DNA of 37,466 nt, taken from the NCBI GenBank assembly GCA_964461135.1, contig CAYWTB010000039.1:1-37466 (forward strand), written 5' to 3'. How positions within the stretch are numbered: the first letter of the stretch is position 1; the number at the start of each line of letters is the position of its first letter. Origin of the DNA: RQOF01 sp964461135 (lineage in GTDB: Bacteria > Calditrichota > Calditrichia > RBG-13-44-9). The notes under the pieces were generated by a model. The model did not search any database, was not told where the DNA came from, and saw only the letters and a list, made by a program, of their open reading frames with translations. The translations under genes were made by a program, and so were the position numbers. This document shows, piece by piece, positions 35,854 to 37,466 of this stretch.

Positions 35854-36993
35854 TTAGTCGGCTGAAAATTCATTAACAACAGAAATAAATTTTTCCAGGT
35901 CATGGTGGTTATTATAATAGTGCGGTGAGACCCGAATTTTGCCCTCGCGCAGTGATACAAATATTTTATTCTCCCGCAGATGGTTGAACACCTCTTCCGC
36001 CCGGTGATGAAAGAAGGTCACAATACCGGAACGGTGCGCGGGTTCGGGGGAGGTAAAAAGTTCATATCCGCTTTCCTGCAAGCGTCTGATCAAATAATCG
36101 GTGTTGGACAAAATTTTTTCCTGGATGGCATCCACACCGATCTCCAGCATAATTGCCAGAGTTTCCCCGGCGGTTACGACTGCCATGGTATTAAAAACAC
36201 CCGGTTCGAATCGCTGGGCGGTGGAAGCGAATGGTTGTGTGTAATTGAAGAAATCGAAGGGCACCTCCAGGCTCATCCATCCCGCCTGGACCGGATAGAC
36301 CCTCTCAAATATGCGCGGGGAAATATAGACCAGGCCCAGCCCGGCCGGCCACATTAACCATTTATGCCCTCCGCAGGAAAGAAAATCTATGCCCATGTCC
36401 CGGACGTCCATTTTGAGGGCACCCAGGCCCTGGATGGCATCCACGCTGAAAATGAGATCATGTTCCCGGCAGATTTCGGCAATGGCTTTCATATCGTTCC
36501 GGTATCCGTTCATGAATTCCACGAAACTGATGGAGAGCAGGCGGGTTTGCGGCCGGATGGCCCTGCGGATATCCCCGGTATCAATAATTCCATTTTTATG
36601 TTTTACAAAATCCACTTCCACACCCAGCCGGTGAAGATTGGCAAAGGGGATTACATTGGAAGGAAATTCAAAATCGTTAAGCAGGATGCGGTCCCCGGAT
36701 TTCCAGGACAGGCCCAGAGCCAGAATGTTCAGGCCGGCGGAGGTATTGCTTGTGAGGGCAATATTTTCAGCCGTTGCATGAATAAGTTCTGCGGCAGCTT
36801 TAATAAATTCCGCTTTCTTTTCCAGGGCATCAGGCCAGAATTCCACATTTTTCTCCAGCCGCATACCACAGAAATCCTGCAGTACTGCAAAGGTCCGGAG
36901 ATTCATGGGTGAAATTGCAGCATGATTCAAATAAACCTGATCCCTGAGGTGGGGAAACAGCTGGCGGTACTTTTCCCATTTGATATTTTTCAT
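35854..36993 (-). CDS. class V aminotransferase-fold PLP enzyme (cysteine desulfurase/EgtE-like)
   Basis: The protein is 379 aa. Fold-type I features include YLNHAAISPMN near the N-terminus, TSNTSAGLNILALGL, FSVDAIQGLGALKMDV (PLP Asp/Gln), and the Schiff-base lysine in LSCGGHKWLMWPAGLG. A C-terminal small domain contains SLREGKIRVSPHYYNNHHDLEKF. It lacks an obvious SufS/IscS active-site cysteine loop, so a general lyase or desulfurase-like role is safer than a specific name. AAGGATGG lies seven bases before the ATG. About 70 bases separate it from the cyclase gene downstream. Confidence 0.9.
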   Translation of the reverse strand: MKNIKWEKYRQLFPHLRDQVYLNHAAISPMNLRTFAVLQDFCGMRLEKNVEFWPDALEKKAEFIKAAAELIHATAENIALTSNTSAGLNILALGLSWKSGDRILLNDFEFPSNVIPFANLHRLGVEVDFVKHKNGIIDTGDIRRAIRPQTRLLSISFVEFMNGYRNDMKAIAEICREHDLIFSVDAIQGLGALKMDVRDMGIDFLSCGGHKWLMWPAGLGLVYISPRIFERVYPVQAGWMSLEVPFDFFNYTQPFASTAQRFEPGVFNTMAVVTAGETLAIMLEIGVDAIQEKILSNTDYLIRRLQESGYELFTSPEPAHRSGIVTFFHHRAEEVFNHLRENKIFVSLREGKIRVSPHYYNNHHDLEKFISVVNEFSAD

Positions 36994-37466
36994 TGTATTC
37001 CATCCTTACATCTTTGCTGAGCAGTAATAAAACCGCCGGATTACATCTGCTTTTTCCGGATGATTGTAAAAAATGGTTCTTGTAGCGACAAACTGGTCTA
37101 AAATAAAGGATTTTAAAATTCAACGCAAATCAAATTGAGCTAATGGATGTCACTTTTTTAAACATGGTATATACCTGAAAGATGATTATGTACTTTAGAC
37201 CAATTTATATATACATAAAACCCTGTTTGAATGTCCGAAATGAGCTTGTTGCCGGCAAGACAGTCGGGCCACATGGAGGACACTGAGATTAATTCCTTTA
37301 ATCATTAAACTTCGATTTTATGATCTTGAGATGACAGGTCGCTCATATCTTAAAATTGAATAAGATGAAATAAATCAGCTGGTTTTGGCATTTGTTTAAT
37401 ATGATTATGTTCTGGTTTATTTAAGAAAAATGTTTTTTTAAAAATTTTGCTTCAGTACATCAGTTA
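36994..37466. other. terminal intergenic region, no gene seen
   Basis: These 473 AT-rich bases are upstream of the minus-strand aminotransferase gene and would carry its promoter. I see no convincing open frame, RNA gene or repeat; short frames here lack ribosome sites and recognisable sequence. Confidence 0.5.

Noticed and set aside
36200..36225. GGTTCGAATC, resembling a tRNA T-arm
   Set aside because: It lies inside the aminotransferase coding sequence (encoding QRFEPG on the minus strand) and no acceptor or anticodon arms can be built around it.
31202..36993. An ergothioneine cluster (EgtC-like amidotransferase plus EgtE-like PLP enzyme)
   Set aside because: No egtB or egtD is present, bshB1 and a cyclase lie between, and the genes are on opposite strands. 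Bacillithiol is the supported thiol.

Overview
The window looks like ordinary chromosome from an uncultured, Gram-negative, non-Bacteroidota member of the FCB group, something like Calditrichota, KSB1 or Marinimicrobia. Support for this comes from outer-membrane proteins (an OmpA protein with thrombospondin type 3 repeats, a DUF3078-type barrel), an LpoB/COG3014 lipoprotein pair, a bacillithiol gene (BshB1), and a CHASE2 cyclase with a TPR-like tail. Many genes have strong Shine-Dalgarno sites (for example before mscL, the M29 peptidase, the SDR and lpoB), which Bacteroidota proper rarely use. Taxonomy is inference. A run of ten Ns shows that this is a scaffolded draft assembly.

Layout. 1-3660: a beta-CASP metallo-beta-lactamase (MBL) fold protein that is short at its C-terminus, then a second MBL protein and a convergent O-methyltransferase. 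This last pair is bracketed by two same-orientation copies of a MITE-like repeat, and the left copy carries a nested inverted-repeat element. 3662-9204: a very large membrane SpoIIE/PP2C phosphatase, a DUF3078 barrel protein, MscL, a REP-like palindromic repeat, and a PAS-PAS-HisKA protein with no ATPase domain. 9205-11203: a gene-poor stretch, then the OmpA/TSP3 protein on the minus strand. 11458-17367: a plus-strand run of M29 aminopeptidase, arginine deiminase, SDR, MATE exporter and aldo/keto reductase. 17415-20571: an alpha/beta hydrolase, then lpoB and a COG3014 lipoprotein lying between two purine-rich repeats. 20825-22381: glpD broken by one in-frame UGA. 22466-25504: miaB with a small trailing membrane ORF, and mtaB. 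25639-29336: a YbhB-type PEBP and uvrA. 29526-30976: two adjacent membrane proteins of unknown function. 31202-33577: a gamma-carbonic-anhydrase-like protein, a class II glutamine amidotransferase and bshB1. 33619-36993: a CHASE2 adenylate cyclase (containing the N gap) and a class V aminotransferase-fold protein.

Most genes are housekeeping or envelope functions, and I see no obvious large novel defence or biosynthetic system. The points most worth a second look are: the UGA exactly at a conserved tryptophan codon of glpD; the A-tract that separates the best start site of the SpoIIE phosphatase from its reading frame, together with that protein's CPBP-like membrane core; the two repeat families that bracket gene pairs; and the N gap, which sequence logic closes exactly. 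I saw no rRNA, tRNA or CRISPR array.
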